From the NCBI RefSeq assembly GCF_036231965.1, contig NZ_CP109499.1, positions 5,890,001 to 5,954,000 of the forward strand: a DNA stretch of 64,000 nt. Direction: 5' to 3'. Made by a program: the position numbers and the translations under genes. The stretch's first letter is position 1. Every line of letters starts with the position of its first letter. Under the pieces are notes generated by a model. That model had not been told where the DNA came from, searched no databases, and saw only the letters and a program-made list of their open reading frames with translations. This document shows positions 50,768 to 59,238 of this stretch, in pieces. This DNA comes from Streptomyces sp. NBC_01428. Lineage in GTDB: Bacteria; Actinomycetota; Actinomycetes; Streptomycetales; Streptomycetaceae.

Positions 50768-52384
50768 ATGGGGAAGAACCACATACGCACGGCGGACGGC
50801 GCAGGCAGCGGGACCGGTGGCGCCCGGAGGACGGGCCGCCGACGCCCGAGTGTCCCGCTGCTCGCCCTCGCCGCCGCGGGCGCCGTCCTGCTCAGCGGGT
50901 GCGGCGCGGGCAGCGGCGACAACTCCTCCGACGGCAGCAAGGCCTCCCGTCACGACATCCCGCTCCCCGGTCGGCCGACCGGCGGGAGCGCCGAACGCGA
51001 CCAGGAGGGCGAACAGTCGGGCGCCCCCGACGCCACCCCCTCGGCCGACTACCTCTCCACCTTCGCCCTCGACGTCGACACCGCATCGTACGGCTACGCC
51101 CGCCGCTCCCTCGCGAACGGCCGCGCCCCGGACCCGTCGACGATCCGCCCCGAGGAGTTCGTCAACAGCTTCCGCCAGGACTACGAACGCCCCGAGGGCG
51201 ACGGCTTCTCCGTCACCGTCGACGGAGCCCGCACCGACGACGCACGCTGGTCCCTCGTCCGCGTCGGCCTCGCCACCCGGGCCGCCGAGACCGAGAGCCA
51301 CCGCCCGCCCGCCGCCCTCACCTTCGTCATCGACATCTCGGGCTCCATGTCCGAACCCGGCCGCCTCGACCTGGCCCGCGCCTCCCTCGACGTGATGACC
51401 GACCGGCTGCGCGACGACGACTCGGTCGCCCTGGTCACCTTCAGCGACGAGGCCGAGACCGTCCTGCCGATGACCCGGCTCGGCGACCACCGCGACCGCG
51501 TCCACAAGGCGATCGACCGCCTGGAACCGACCGACTCGACCAACCTCGGGGCGGGCGTGCGCACCGGCTACGCGACCGCCGTCGAAGGCCTGCGCAAGGG
51601 CGCCACCAACCGCGTCGTCCTCGTCTCCGACGCCCTCGCCAACACCGGCGACACCGACGCCGACAGCATCCTCGAACGGATCTCCTCCGCCCGCCGCGAG
51701 CACGGCATCACCCTCTTCGGCGTCGGGGTCGGCAGCGAGTACGGCGACGCCCTCATGGAACGCCTCGCCGACAAGGGCGACGGCCACACGACCTACGTCT
51801 CCAGCCGCGACGACGCCTACACCGTCTTCTGCGACCAGCTCCCGCAGAACATCGACCTCACGGCCCGCGACGCCAAGGCACAGGTCGCCTTCGACCCCGA
51901 GACGGTCGAACAGTTCCGCCTGATCGGCTACGACAACCGCAAGGTCGCCGACGACGACTTCCGCGACGACCGGGTGGACGGCGGCGAGGTCGGCCCCGGC
52001 CACACCGTCACCGCGCTCTACGCCGTCCGCACCCGCCCCGGCGCCTCCGGCCGGCTCGCCACCGCGACCGTCCGCTGGCTCGACCCCGACAGCCGCACGC
52101 CGCACGAGAACTCCGGCCGGCTGGGGACCGGCTCGCTCCGCGCCGACGTCTGGGCCGCCCCGCCCGCCTTCCAGATCACCGCCGTGGCCGCCTACTTCGC
52201 CGACGCCCTCCGCTCGGGCGACGCGCGCTGGAGCGCCCTGCCCGGCGGACGCCCGCTCGGTGAACTGGCCTCCCGCACCCGCGATCTGGCGCGCGCCACC
52301 GACGACAAGGACGTCGAGGCCCTCGCCACCGCCATCGGCCAAGCCGACGACCTGAACGTCTGCGACCCGGACTGCCTCCGGTAG
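50768..52384 (+). CDS. von Willebrand factor A domain lipoprotein (YfbK-like)
   Basis: The 538-residue protein has a lipobox LLSGC (Cys45), an acidic linker (50-95) and a conserved N-domain (DYLSTFALDVDTASYGYARRSL). The VWA domain has an intact MIDAS motif DISGSMS (Asp189) plus TNLGAG and SDALANTGD, and a YfbK-type C-domain follows, ending in two cysteines. It is anchored outside the membrane and probably binds a protein partner through a metal ion. Its function is not known. It follows the hydrolase-ABC unit but is separated by a hairpin and has its own start region, so a functional link is only possible. Confidence 0.88.
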   Translation: MGKNHIRTADGAGSGTGGARRTGRRRPSVPLLALAAAGAVLLSGCGAGSGDNSSDGSKASRHDIPLPGRPTGGSAERDQEGEQSGAPDATPSADYLSTFALDVDTASYGYARRSLANGRAPDPSTIRPEEFVNSFRQDYERPEGDGFSVTVDGARTDDARWSLVRVGLATRAAETESHRPPAALTFVIDISGSMSEPGRLDLARASLDVMTDRLRDDDSVALVTFSDEAETVLPMTRLGDHRDRVHKAIDRLEPTDSTNLGAGVRTGYATAVEGLRKGATNRVVLVSDALANTGDTDADSILERISSARREHGITLFGVGVGSEYGDALMERLADKGDGHTTYVSSRDDAYTVFCDQLPQNIDLTARDAKAQVAFDPETVEQFRLIGYDNRKVADDDFRDDRVDGGEVGPGHTVTALYAVRTRPGASGRLATATVRWLDPDSRTPHENSGRLGTGSLRADVWAAPPAFQITAVAAYFADALRSGDARWSALPGGRPLGELASRTRDLARATDDKDVEALATAIGQADDLNVCDPDCLR

Positions 52385-52490
52385 CCCCACCGGAACCCCG
52401 GGCGGGAACTGATCGTGCGCGACCCATTGAATTTCTGTTACGCGCGAGTAAGTTGACCCGGGAGTAAGGACCCTGCGACCGGGAGCCGTG

Positions 52491-54410
52491 ATGGGCGTAC
52501 GCAAGGATCTGAAGCGGGCGAAGCGGCGTGCGGGCCTGCCGAGCACGAGTCGGGTGGAGCTGGTCAGGGACGAGAGCGGTACGGTCCGCGAGGCACGTAC
52601 CGCCCGTCTGGCACCGGCTCCCACCACCGGGAGCACGGCCGATCTGCCGTTCACCAACGCGGCCGAGGCCCCCGGCGCGATCGTCCTGCGCCGCCCCGGA
52701 GCCGGCGCGTGGACCCCGGTGACCGCCACCGCCTTCGCCCGTGAAGTCACCGACACGGCCAAGGGGTTGATCGCGGCCGGCCTCGAACCGGGCGGCCGGG
52801 TCGCCGTGATGTCCCGTACCCGCTACGAGTGGACGGTCCTGGACTTCGCGATCTGGGCGGCCGGCGGCCAGACCGTCCCCGTCTACGCGACCTCCTCCGC
52901 CGAGCAGGTGGAGTGGATCGTCCGGGACTCCGGCGCCCGCTTCGTGATCGTCGAGACCCCCGGCAACGCGGACACCGTGACCACCGGCACCGCCGGTCAC
53001 CCCGAACCGCCGCGCCTCTGGCAGCTCGACGCCGACGCCCTCGGTGAACTCGCCTCGCTGGGACGGGACATCACCGACGAGGAGGTCGTCAAACGCCGGG
53101 CCGCGCTCACCCCCGACACGGTCGCGACGATCTGCTACACCTCCGGGACCACCGGCCGGCCCAAGGGCTGCGTCCTCACCCACGCCAACCTGCACGCCGA
53201 GGCCGCCAACACCGTCGAGCTGCTGCACCCCCTCTTCAAGGAGGTCACCGGCCAGACCGCGTCCACGCTCCTCTTCCTGCCGCTCGCCCACATCATGGGC
53301 CGCAGCCTGCAGATCGCCTGCCTGATGGCCCGCATCGAGGTGGGCCACTGCCCGAGCATCAAGCCCGACGAACTCCGGCCCGCGCTCAAGGAGTTCCGGC
53401 CCACCTTCCTGGTCGGCGTGCCGTACCTCTTCGAGAAGATCCACGCCACCGGCCGCGCCACCGCCGAGAAGATGGGCCGCGCCGCCTCCTTCGACCGCGC
53501 AGACCGCGTGGCCGTGCGCTTCGGAGCGGCGTACCTGAACAAGTTCCTCGGCACCGGCAAGGGTCCCGGTATCGGCCTCTACGCCGCCTGGGCGCTCTAC
53601 GACCTGCTGGTCTACCGCCGTGTCCGCAAGGAGATCGGCGGCCGCGCGCACTACGCCATCAGCGGCGGCTCCCCGCTCGACCGCGACCTCAACCTGTTCT
53701 TCTACGCCGCCGGAATCCTCGTCTACGAGGGCTACGGCCTCACCGAGACGACCGCCGCCGCCACCGTCGTCCCACCGCTCGGCCCGCGCCCCGGCACGGT
53801 CGGGCTGCCGGTCCCGGGCACCACCGTCCGGATCGCCGACGACGGCGAGGTGCTCATCAAGGGCGGAGTGGTCTTCGGCGCCTACTGGAACAACCCGGCG
53901 GCCACCGACGCCGCCCTGACCGACGACTGGTTCGCCACCGGCGACCTCGGCGCCCTGGACCAGGACGGATACCTGACGATCACGGGCCGCAAGAAGGACA
54001 TCCTCATCACCACGGGCGGCAAGAACGTCTCTCCCGCCGTGCTGGAGGACCGGCTGCGCAGCCGTGCCCCCGTAGGCCAGTGCCTCGTCGTCGGCGACAA
54101 CCGGCCGTTCGTCGCGGCCCTCGTCACCCTCGACCCGGAGGCCGTCGCGCACTGGCTCGACGTCCGCGGACTCCCGGCGGACACCCCGCTCGCGGACCTC
54201 GTGACCGACCCCCGGATGCGGGCCGACGTCCAGAAGGCGGTGGACCACGCCAACGCGGCCGTCTCCCGCGCCGAGTCGATCCGCGCCTTCGCCCTGGTGG
54301 AGGGGGAGTTCACCGAGGACAACGGCCTGCTCACGCCGTCCCTGAAGGTGAAGCGGCACGCGGTGACGTCGGCGTACGCGGCCGACATCGAGGCGCTCTA
54401 CGGGAACTGA
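52491..54410 (+). CDS. long-chain fatty-acid-CoA ligase (AMP-forming)
   Basis: The 639-residue enzyme has the P-loop-like TSGTTGRPKG, VYEGYGLTETTA, DDWFATGDLGALDQDGYL and RKKDILITTGGKNVSP, the A3, A5, A7 and A8 motifs of the ANL superfamily. It activates fatty acids to acyl-CoA, membrane-associated. I chose ATG 52491 because GGGAG lies six bases upstream; the GTG at 52488 is too close. A convergent rodlin gene follows across a shared hairpin at 54446-54477. Confidence 0.92.
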   Translation: MGVRKDLKRAKRRAGLPSTSRVELVRDESGTVREARTARLAPAPTTGSTADLPFTNAAEAPGAIVLRRPGAGAWTPVTATAFAREVTDTAKGLIAAGLEPGGRVAVMSRTRYEWTVLDFAIWAAGGQTVPVYATSSAEQVEWIVRDSGARFVIVETPGNADTVTTGTAGHPEPPRLWQLDADALGELASLGRDITDEEVVKRRAALTPDTVATICYTSGTTGRPKGCVLTHANLHAEAANTVELLHPLFKEVTGQTASTLLFLPLAHIMGRSLQIACLMARIEVGHCPSIKPDELRPALKEFRPTFLVGVPYLFEKIHATGRATAEKMGRAASFDRADRVAVRFGAAYLNKFLGTGKGPGIGLYAAWALYDLLVYRRVRKEIGGRAHYAISGGSPLDRDLNLFFYAAGILVYEGYGLTETTAAATVVPPLGPRPGTVGLPVPGTTVRIADDGEVLIKGGVVFGAYWNNPAATDAALTDDWFATGDLGALDQDGYLTITGRKKDILITTGGKNVSPAVLEDRLRSRAPVGQCLVVGDNRPFVAALVTLDPEAVAHWLDVRGLPADTPLADLVTDPRMRADVQKAVDHANAAVSRAESIRAFALVEGEFTEDNGLLTPSLKVKRHAVTSAYAADIEALYGN

Positions 54411-54445
54411 CGGGCCGCCCGGCCCACCCGCCCCCGGACACGGGA

Positions 54446-54477
54446 ACAGCGGGCCGCTCCGAAGAGCGACCCGCTGT
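54446..54477. terminator. hairpin shared by acyl-CoA ligase and rodlin gene
   Basis: ACAGCGGGCCGCTC (54446-54459) pairs with 54464-54477 with one mismatch around CGAA. It resembles the rodlin terminator at 55063-55095, as if duplicated with the gene. Confidence 0.78.
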
Positions 54478-54495
54478 CCGCGGAGCTGAGGGTGA

Positions 54496-54906
54496 TCAGC
54501 TGCCGGCCGAGCCGTTGCCCGACAGGACCGGGATGTTGTCCAGGATGTGCGACAGCGGCTCGTCGCCCTTGGCCTGGGTGGAGTTCTCGGTGCACTGCTG
54601 GTTCTGCGGCGCGGAGAGGATCGGCACGTCCTGGAGGACGGTGACCGGGACCAGGCCGACGAGCGAGGCCAGGTTGGCCTTGACGGGCAGGCCGACACAG
54701 GGCTTGTTCAGCGAGCCCTGCACGAGCGAGAGCTGGGGGCTCATGTCGCCGTGCGTGGCCTGGTTGCCGTACTTCTGGACGGAGCCGTTGCCGTTCGTGG
54801 TGGTGACGCCGTCATCGTTGCCGATGGCGAGCGCCTGGGGGGCGGCGGCAGCCGAGACACCGGCGATGGAAGCGGCAATGGCCGCGGTCGCCCAGAGCTT
54901 CTTCAT
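54496..54906 (-). CDS. rodlin protein (third, tandem copy)
   Basis: The 136-residue secreted protein has a signal peptide (MKKLWATAAIAASIAGVSAA..., cleaved after ALA near residue 27). The rodlin body follows: GNDDGVTTTNGNGSVQKYGNQAT, SLVQGSLNKPCVGLP, DVPILSAPQNQQCTENSTQ and the ending NIPVLSGNGSAGS, with two conserved cysteines. Rodlins line up chaplin fibrils into the rodlet layer of aerial hyphae and spores. ATG 54906 gives a normal signal peptide. It is most like the next gene, with near-identical 3' halves, so it is a tandem duplicate. Streptomyces coelicolor has only two rodlins as far as I recall. Confidence 0.9.
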   Translation of the reverse strand: MKKLWATAAIAASIAGVSAAAAPQALAIGNDDGVTTTNGNGSVQKYGNQATHGDMSPQLSLVQGSLNKPCVGLPVKANLASLVGLVPVTVLQDVPILSAPQNQQCTENSTQAKGDEPLSHILDNIPVLSGNGSAGS

Positions 54907-55062
54907 GGTGGTTTTGCCCTTTCGGAGAGCGGACTCCGAGCGGAGCCGCGTCATGATCAACAGTGCTGCGGATGGTGCGGTTGCGGGGTGTACCCCGAAT
55001 GGCCCACGGGAAGTTTCCGGGGCCGGACGTCACCGCCGCTGTCGTCGTGGAGGTGACAGCGG

Positions 55063-55095
55063 CAGCGGGCCGCCAAAGGTGCGGGCGGCCCGCTG
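55063..55095 (-). terminator. terminator of the second rodlin gene
   Basis: CAGCGGGCCGCC (55063-55074) pairs perfectly with 55084-55095 around a 9-base loop, 15 bases beyond the rodlin stop on the minus strand. Confidence 0.8.
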
Positions 55096-55109
55096 TACGC
55101 GGTGACGGG

Positions 55110-55523
55110 TCAGCTGCCGAGGGAGCCGTTGCCCGACAGGACCGGGATGTTGTCCAGGATGTGCGACAGCGGCTCGTCGCCCTTGGCCTGGGTGGAGTTC
55201 TCGGTGCACTGCTGGTTCTGCGGGGCCGAGAGGATCGGCACGTCCTGGGCCACGGTGACCGGCACGAGGCCGACGAGCGAGGCGAGGTTGGCCTTCGCGG
55301 GCAGGCCGATGCAGGGCTTGTTCAGCGAGCCCTGGATGAGCGCCATCTGCGGGCTCATGTTGCCGTACGTGGCCTGGTTGCCGTAGATCTGCGCGGCGCC
55401 GTTGCCCTGGGTGGTGGTGACACCACCGTCGTTGCCGATGGCCAGCGCCTGCGGCGCGGCGGCAGCCGTGGCTCCGACGACGGAAGCGGCGATCGCCGCA
55501 GCAGCCATAACCTTCTTGATCAC
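55110..55523 (-). CDS. rdlB: rodlin protein
   Basis: The 137-residue protein has a signal peptide (VIKKVMAAAAIAASVVGATAA..., cut after ALA) and the rodlin body with NGNG, two cysteines and NIPVLSGNGSLGS at the end. GTG 55523 follows AGAAGGGAT and gives a standard signal peptide; longer starts do not. It is divergent from the plus-strand rodlin, as rdlB is from rdlA in S. coelicolor, hence the symbol by position (moderate certainty). It forms the rodlet mosaic on aerial structures together with chaplins. Confidence 0.88.
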   Translation of the reverse strand: MIKKVMAAAAIAASVVGATAAAAPQALAIGNDGGVTTTQGNGAAQIYGNQATYGNMSPQMALIQGSLNKPCIGLPAKANLASLVGLVPVTVAQDVPILSAPQNQQCTENSTQAKGDEPLSHILDNIPVLSGNGSLGS

Positions 55524-55700
55524 TTGCTGATCCCTTCTGGAGTAACCCCGTCCACCGGAGCGACCTGGACAACTGGACCCGGCCCGCATAGTTGCTGCGA
55601 TTCACCCCAATGGCCCATATGCACGGCATGAACGTCACGTGCTCGGGCCAGAGGTTCCGTGAATTCGGACGGGGTGAACAGTCCGTTCGGGTGACGCCGC

Positions 55701-55727
55701 GGAACCAATCCGGCCGGCTCCGGTTGA
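55701..55727 (+). promoter_or_regulatory. possible ECF-sigma promoter of rdlA
   Basis: GGAACC (55701-55706) and GGTTGA (55722-55727) are 15 bases apart, 47 bases upstream of the rdlA start. Rodlin and chaplin genes are known targets of the ECF sigma factor BldN; the -35 resembles the general ECF GGAAC pattern. The fit to BldN is only partial. Confidence 0.35.
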
Positions 55728-55774
55728 TGTGGGAGCAGGAATATGTGTCACAGGCAGGAAAGGAACCCGGAGAA

Positions 55775-56191
55775 ATGCTCAAGAAGGCAATGGCCGTGGC
55801 TGCTGTCGCGGCTTCCGTCGTCGGTGTCTCGGCGGCGGCCGCCCCGCAGGCGCTGGCCGTCGGCAACGACGACGGTGTCACCACCACCAACGGGAACGGT
55901 GCCGAGCAGTCGTACGGCAACTCCGTCGCCAAGGGCGACCTGAGCCCGCAGGCCTCGCTCGTGCAGGGCTCGCTGAACAAGCTCTGCCTCGGTGTTCCGG
56001 TCAAGGTCAACGCGGGTTCGCTCGTCGGCGTCCTCGTCCCGGTCACCGCCCTTCAGGACGTGCCGGTCCTCTCCGCGCCGCAGAACCAGCAGTGCGCCGA
56101 GAACTCCACCCAGGGCAAGGGTGACGAGCCGCTGTCGCACATCGCGGACAACATCCCGGTCCTGTCGGGCAACGGCTCCCTCGGCAGCTGA
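55775..56191 (+). CDS. rdlA: rodlin protein
   Basis: The 138-residue protein has a signal peptide (MLKKAMAVAAVAASVVGVSAA..., cut after ALA) and the rodlin body. It differs from the two minus-strand copies in the middle (AEQSYGNSVAKGDLSPQ, LCLGVPVKVNAGSLVGVLVP) but keeps both cysteines and the NIPVLSGNGSLGS end. ATG 55775 follows a GGAG motif closely. It is divergent from rdlB and upstream of the chaplins, the same order as in S. coelicolor. A 17-bp hairpin terminator follows. Confidence 0.9.
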   Translation: MLKKAMAVAAVAASVVGVSAAAAPQALAVGNDDGVTTTNGNGAEQSYGNSVAKGDLSPQASLVQGSLNKLCLGVPVKVNAGSLVGVLVPVTALQDVPVLSAPQNQQCAENSTQGKGDEPLSHIADNIPVLSGNGSLGS

Positions 56192-56199
56192 CCCCCGGC

Positions 56200-56243
56200 C
56201 GGGCCCGGGTCGCGCGCTCCGTCCGACGCGCGGCCCGGGCCCG
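56200..56243 (+). terminator. terminator of rdlA
   Basis: A 17-bp stem (56200-56216 with 56227-56243, including one G-U pair) and a 10-base loop, 9 bases after the stop. Confidence 0.85.
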
Positions 56244-56334
56244 CTCCGCGTTCCCGCCCGTACCGTGACGGATTTTCCTGTCGGAATTCCCGGTGCGTGA
56301 ACACCCCGCGGGAAACCGTTCCCCCCTTTCCAGG

Positions 56335-56375
56335 GAAACGCTTCTTCTTCGCCGCACTCCCGAAAGAAGCGTTTC
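56335..56375. terminator. second hairpin in the rdlA-chpD interval
   Basis: GAAACGCTTCTT (56335-56346) pairs perfectly with 56364-56375 around a 17-base loop. The 376-base interval 56192-56567 holds this, the rdlA terminator and the chpD promoter region; no gene is visible. It could be a back-up terminator or an RNA control element. Confidence 0.6.
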
Positions 56376-56567
56376 TCCTGCTGTGGCCGTTCGCGCGTAC
56401 CGTCCGCTCAGGGCGATTCGAGTGAATTACCAAGCGGCGCGCGCTCCGCAGTTTCTTCGGTCGTCCGTCCCTCGTTTACAGCCTGCAGGTCATGGTGCGA
56501 GCCGTTCAAGTTGTGCTCGCTCGGTCTCGGCCGACAAAGGGGCATGACCGCAGAGAAGGGAAAGCAC

Positions 56568-56801
56568 GTGAAGCACAAGAAGAGCGCTGCTGTCGTCGCC
56601 GGCGCGATCATGGCCCTGGGCATGGCTGCCCCGGCCTTCGCGGACGCGGGTGCCGAGGGTGCCGCCGTCCACTCTCCCGGTGTCCTCTCGGGCAACGTGA
56701 TCCAGGTTCCCATCCACATCCCCGTCAACGTGTGCGGCAACTCGATCAACGTGATCGCCCTGCTGAACCCGGCGTTCGGCAACACCTGCGTCAACGACTG
56801 A
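56568..56801 (+). CDS. chpD: short chaplin
   Basis: The 77-residue protein has a signal peptide (VKHKKSAAVVAGAIMALGMAAPAFA, about 25 residues) and one chaplin domain of about 50 residues with the two conserved cysteines (Cys56, Cys74) and NVIALLNPAFGN. Short chaplins self-assemble into amyloid fibrils that lower surface tension and coat aerial hyphae. GTG 56568 follows GAGAAGGGA; an ATG at 56544 would add a polar stretch before the signal. The symbol rests on the position next to the long chaplin and rodlins, as in S. coelicolor. Confidence 0.9.
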   Translation: MKHKKSAAVVAGAIMALGMAAPAFADAGAEGAAVHSPGVLSGNVIQVPIHIPVNVCGNSINVIALLNPAFGNTCVND

Positions 56802-56839
56802 CGCTTCCCGGCACCTCAGCCGCCCCCGGCTGTGCCACG

Positions 56840-56874
56840 GCCGGCCTTGGACCGCAGTGCGGCCCGAGGCCGGC
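56840..56874 (+). terminator. hairpin between the two chaplin genes
   Basis: GCCGGCCT (56840-56847) pairs with 56867-56874, and inside CCGCA pairs with TGCGG. It could end chpD transcripts or tune read-through into the long chaplin gene, which starts 34 bases later. Confidence 0.65.
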
Positions 56875-56907
56875 TTCCTCACTTCTACCAGCAGGAAGAA
56901 AACAAGA

Positions 56908-57894
56908 GTGCGACAGAACCTGAGTAGGGGAGTGGTCGTGGCAGCGGCCGCGACAAGCATCATGTCCCTGTACGCCAGCCCGGCCTTCGCCGACTCCGGC
57001 GCGGTGTCGGCCGCCTCGGGCTCGCCGGGCGTCGCGTCGGGCAACAACGTCCAGGTCCCGGTGAACGTGCCGCTGAACGCCTGCGGCAACACGGTCGACG
57101 TGGTCGCGGCGCTCAACCCCGCCTTCGGCAACTCCTGCGCCAACCCGTCGGGTTCGCACGGCAGGCACGCCGCACCGCGCATCCCCGCCCAGCAGGACAC
57201 CGGCTCCGGCCACGGCGGCTCCGGCCATGGGGGCTCCGGCCACTCGGGCGGCGGTCACGGCGGCGGAGCGTACGGCGGCGGCCACGGAGGCTCCGGCTAC
57301 GGGGACTCGGGCCACGGTCACTCCGGGTACGGCGACTCCGGCTACGGCGACTCCGGCTATGGGGACTCCGGCTATGGGGACTCGGGGTACGGGGACTCCG
57401 GCTACGGCGGACACGGTCACCACGGGGGTCACGGTGGCTCGTCCGCGCACGGCGCTGCCCACGACTCGCCGGGCGTGTTCTCCGGCAACCACGCCGGTGC
57501 CCCCGTGGATGTCCCGGTCGAGCTGTGCGGCGACACCGTCGACGTGATCGGCATCGGGAACCCGGTGTTCGGCAACGAGTGCGGTCACCAGCACACCCCG
57601 GGAGGCTACGGCTCCACCCCGGACGAGGACTGCACCCCGCCCGTCACGCCCCCGCGGACCCACGAACACCCGCCCACCGAGACGCCGTTCACGCCCGTCT
57701 CGTACACCCCGCCGCCCACGGTCCACGAGCAGCCGCCCGCGCCGCCCGCCCCGGCACACCACCGGTCCACGCCCCCGGCCGCGCTGGCGGAGACCGGCGG
57801 CGCGGGACTGGCGGAGACCGCGGCCGTCAGCCTGTTCCTGCTCGCCGGCGGCACGGTGATGTACCGGCGGAGCCGGGTCGCCTCGCGTCCCTGA
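56908..57894 (+). CDS. chpA: long, sortase-anchored chaplin with two chaplin domains
   Basis: The 328-residue protein has a signal peptide (1-28), chaplin domain 1 (about 39-78, Cys59/Cys77), a Gly/His/Tyr/Ser-rich linker with five tandem GYGDS units (140-164), chaplin domain 2 (about 187-226, Cys207/Cys225) and a Pro-rich stalk (245-290). A sortase signal LAETG (293-297), a helix and RRSR close the chain. Long chaplins are covalently attached to peptidoglycan by sortase and anchor the short chaplin fibrils. GTG 56908 follows AGGAAG. The repeated LAET at 301-304 is notable. chpA is assigned by neighbourhood with chpD and rodlins. Confidence 0.9.
   Translation: MRQNLSRGVVVAAAATSIMSLYASPAFADSGAVSAASGSPGVASGNNVQVPVNVPLNACGNTVDVVAALNPAFGNSCANPSGSHGRHAAPRIPAQQDTGSGHGGSGHGGSGHSGGGHGGGAYGGGHGGSGYGDSGHGHSGYGDSGYGDSGYGDSGYGDSGYGDSGYGGHGHHGGHGGSSAHGAAHDSPGVFSGNHAGAPVDVPVELCGDTVDVIGIGNPVFGNECGHQHTPGGYGSTPDEDCTPPVTPPRTHEHPPTETPFTPVSYTPPPTVHEQPPAPPAPAHHRSTPPAALAETGGAGLAETAAVSLFLLAGGTVMYRRSRVASRP
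57325..57399 (+). repeat. 15-bp tandem repeat x5 (GYGDS) in the long chaplin
   Basis: Five in-frame 15-bp units encode GYGDS, differing only at wobble positions (TAC/TAT, GGC/GGG, TCC/TCG). Looser GYGDS and GHGGS units flank them from about 57208 to 57435. They form the flexible linker between the two chaplin domains. Confidence 0.92.
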
Positions 57895-57905
57895 CACCAC
57901 CGGGA

Positions 57906-57929
57906 GCCGGACGCGGTGACGCGTCCGGC
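57906..57929. terminator. terminator of the long chaplin gene
   Basis: GCCGGACGCG (57906-57915) pairs perfectly with 57920-57929 around GTGA, 11 bases after the stop. It is followed on the other side by the convergent flavoprotein gene. Confidence 0.82.
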
Positions 57930-57966
57930 CCCGGACCTTCGTGCCCCCGGACCCCGGGCCCGTCGG

Positions 57967-59238
57967 TCAGCTCCGGGCGCCGAGTTCCTCGTCGGATCCC
58001 CTCGGCAGACGGGACGCGGGCGCCGGAACCCGTGCGCCGCCCGGCTCCGCGCGCAGCCGGCGCCGTACGCCCCGCACGAGCGTGTCCGCGGTGAAGCCGG
58101 CACCCTGCACGAAACGCATGGCGGGTCCGAACGAGGACGCCGTGACCAGACCGGCCATGAACAGCCCCGGCACAGAGGACTCGAAGTCCCTGCCGATGGC
58201 GGGGGAGCCGTCGGGCAGGGCGGCCACGCCCGCCCGGAGTTCGTCGGCGAGCAGCCCGAGCCGGTCGCGCCGGCCCCGGAAGCCGGTGGCCGCGATGATG
58301 TGGTCGGTCTCCAGACAGGTCGGTGTGCCGTCCAAGTCCACCGTCTCGACGCGCAGGCCGATCCCCGACGCGTAGGCCGACGTGACCTCGTGACCCAGCA
58401 TCAGCTCGACGACGGGTTCGACGCGGTCGCGCACCCACCAGGCGCCCGCGGGCCCCAGCGCGGTCGCCGCGATCCGGGTCCGGGTGGGTTCCGGGAGCCG
58501 TCGGAAGAGGCCGGGGCGCTCGGCGTAGAACCAGTTGCGCCAGCCGCAGCCGAGACCGCTGTGCGGGGCACGGGCCGCCCGCCACCACGGCCGGTCCCGG
58601 GCAGGCGGCACGTCGTTCCAGTTCAGCCGGCCCGCGCGGGCCAGCACCCGCACCCGGGTGCCCTGTTCGGCAAGGAGCGCCGCCGTCTCCAGGGCGGCCT
58701 GGCCGCCCCCGATCACCGTGACGTGACGGTCGCGGAAGCGGGAGAGATCGCCGTGGTGGCTGCTGTGCGACACCTGCTCGGGGCCGAGGTCGCGCAGCAC
58801 GGGCGGCACCTCGACGAAGGGCGTGACGCCGACGGCCAGGGCGACCGTCCTGGCGCGCAGCACCTCGCCGTCGTCGATCAGCGCCTCGAAGCCGCCGGCG
58901 CAGGCCCGGACGCGGACGACCGTGCGTTCGTCGACGTGCGGCACGGCGTTGCGGGCGAACCACAGCCCGTAGGACGCGAACATCCCGACCGGGATCGGCT
59001 CGCCGTGCCGGGCCGTCACACCGCGGCCCGCGCAGTACGTCTCCAGGCGCCAGCGGCCCTCCGGGTCGGAGAGGTTCGACGCCCACGGCTCCGACTTCAG
59101 GAACATGCCGGCGGGCATGTGGTCCCGCCAGGAGGACATGGGACGGCCGAGGACGCGCAGGCTCAGCCCGGCGGCCGCGGCGTGGGACGCGATGGACAGG
59201 CCGTAGGGTCCGGCTCCCACCACCAGGAGGTCGTACAT
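57967..59238 (-). CDS. FAD/NAD(P)-binding flavoprotein (monooxygenase-like)
   Basis: The 423-residue protein has a FAD-binding GAGPYG motif (8-13), an internal NAD(P)-binding GGGQAALE (177-184) and the late ATGFRG motif, the layout of flavin-containing monooxygenases and ornithine-hydroxylase-like proteins. HSSHHGDLSRFRDRHV precedes the second dinucleotide site. It probably hydroxylates an amine or sugar-linked group. The start overlaps the ATP-grasp stop by one base (TGATG), so the two are made together, and they likely modify the same small molecule or polymer precursor. Confidence 0.87.
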   Translation of the reverse strand: MYDLLVVGAGPYGLSIASHAAAAGLSLRVLGRPMSSWRDHMPAGMFLKSEPWASNLSDPEGRWRLETYCAGRGVTARHGEPIPVGMFASYGLWFARNAVPHVDERTVVRVRACAGGFEALIDDGEVLRARTVALAVGVTPFVEVPPVLRDLGPEQVSHSSHHGDLSRFRDRHVTVIGGGQAALETAALLAEQGTRVRVLARAGRLNWNDVPPARDRPWWRAARAPHSGLGCGWRNWFYAERPGLFRRLPEPTRTRIAATALGPAGAWWVRDRVEPVVELMLGHEVTSAYASGIGLRVETVDLDGTPTCLETDHIIAATGFRGRRDRLGLLADELRAGVAALPDGSPAIGRDFESSVPGLFMAGLVTASSFGPAMRFVQGAGFTADTLVRGVRRRLRAEPGGARVPAPASRLPRGSDEELGARS

